Below, one piece after another: positions 54,387 to 54,424 of a DNA stretch of 54,424 bases (within the stretch, counting starts at the first letter, position 1; each line of letters begins with the position of its first letter). Position numbers and translations under genes: made by a program. Where the stretch lies: the NCBI GenBank assembly GCA_045639905.1, contig JAZUDZ010000020.1, forward strand, positions 1 through 54,424. The letters run 5' to 3'. The notes beneath the pieces were generated by a model that was not told the DNA's origin, did not search any database, and saw only the letters and a list, made by a program, of their open reading frames with translations. Source of the stretch: RGIG426 sp045639905. Its GTDB lineage: Bacteria; Bacillota; Clostridia; Oscillospirales; Acutalibacteraceae.

Positions 54387-54424
54387 ATGAAACTGAAAGA
54401 TATTTCTCATGGATCACATTGGAA
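54387..54424 (+). CDS. Start of an unidentified gene, cut by the window edge
   Basis: ATG at 54387, 8 bases after AAAGGAAG, opens a frame reading MKLKDISHGSHW up to the edge. Twelve residues are too few to name the protein. It has the same orientation as dapB with a 131-base gap. Confidence 0.6.
   Translation, partial: MKLKDISHGSHW

Overview
The window looks like a Gram-positive, moderately AT-rich chromosome of the Clostridia, most likely an Oscillospirales/Ruminococcaceae-type anaerobe. The evidence is strong AGGAGG ribosome-binding sites, frequent GTG/TTG starts, a Mg2+ M-box leader, a PPi-type phosphofructokinase, an archaeal-type phosphoglycerate mutase and aspartate-semialdehyde dehydrogenase, a DUF1385-prmC pair, and a secreted dockerin protein with a Thr-rich linker. 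There are no rRNA genes, CRISPR arrays or intact insertion sequences. One tRNA gene, tRNA-Leu(CAG), is present.

Layout. 1-183 holds a row of stem-loops (end of an unidentified RNA) and a bidirectional terminator. 184-15135 is mostly minus strand: PPi-phosphofructokinase, a large MacB-like ABC protein, tRNA-Leu, phosphohexomutase, a MarR-controlled heterodimeric ABC exporter, an AI-2E-type permease, a flavin reductase-like protein, and mgtE behind an M-box riboswitch; a DUF1015 gene is the exception on the plus strand. 15552-31933 has the phosphoglycerate mutase-like gene, two translationally coupled flavoproteins, mnmA coupled to a very divergent P-type ATPase, a lipoprotein/two-component-system/DUF1385/prmC operon, and metG-tatD. 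31975-39175 is the accessory part: two zinc-ribbon proteins, a secreted dockerin/YD-repeat protein with an elaborate leader, an orphan ParB-like gene, an AAA+ ATPase with an unrecognised N-terminal half, and the remnant of a second dockerin gene. 39176-54424 returns to housekeeping: ftsH-hpt-tilS-dnaB-rplI, ribonuclease J, RNase HI, the nifS-nifU iron-sulfur pair, tgt and queA for queuosine, and the asd-dapA-dapB diaminopimelate/lysine operon, with the start of one more gene at the edge.

How genes work together. marR plus the two half-transporters form an overlapping operon in which each subunit has complementary catalytic features, as in heterodimeric multidrug exporters. tilS, hpt and ftsH are a classic Firmicute cluster, here followed upstream by dnaB and rplI. 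mgtE is controlled by Mg2+ through the M-box and a terminator. The most unusual items are the P-type ATPase, which keeps its phosphorylation site but has lost the ion-binding residues and part of the hinge motif, and the leader of the dockerin gene, in which a 16-bp stem formed by the RNA 5' end competes with another helix just ahead of an intrinsic terminator; a second copy of part of that RNA lies nearby.

All calls are from reading the sequence and translations; no database search was run.
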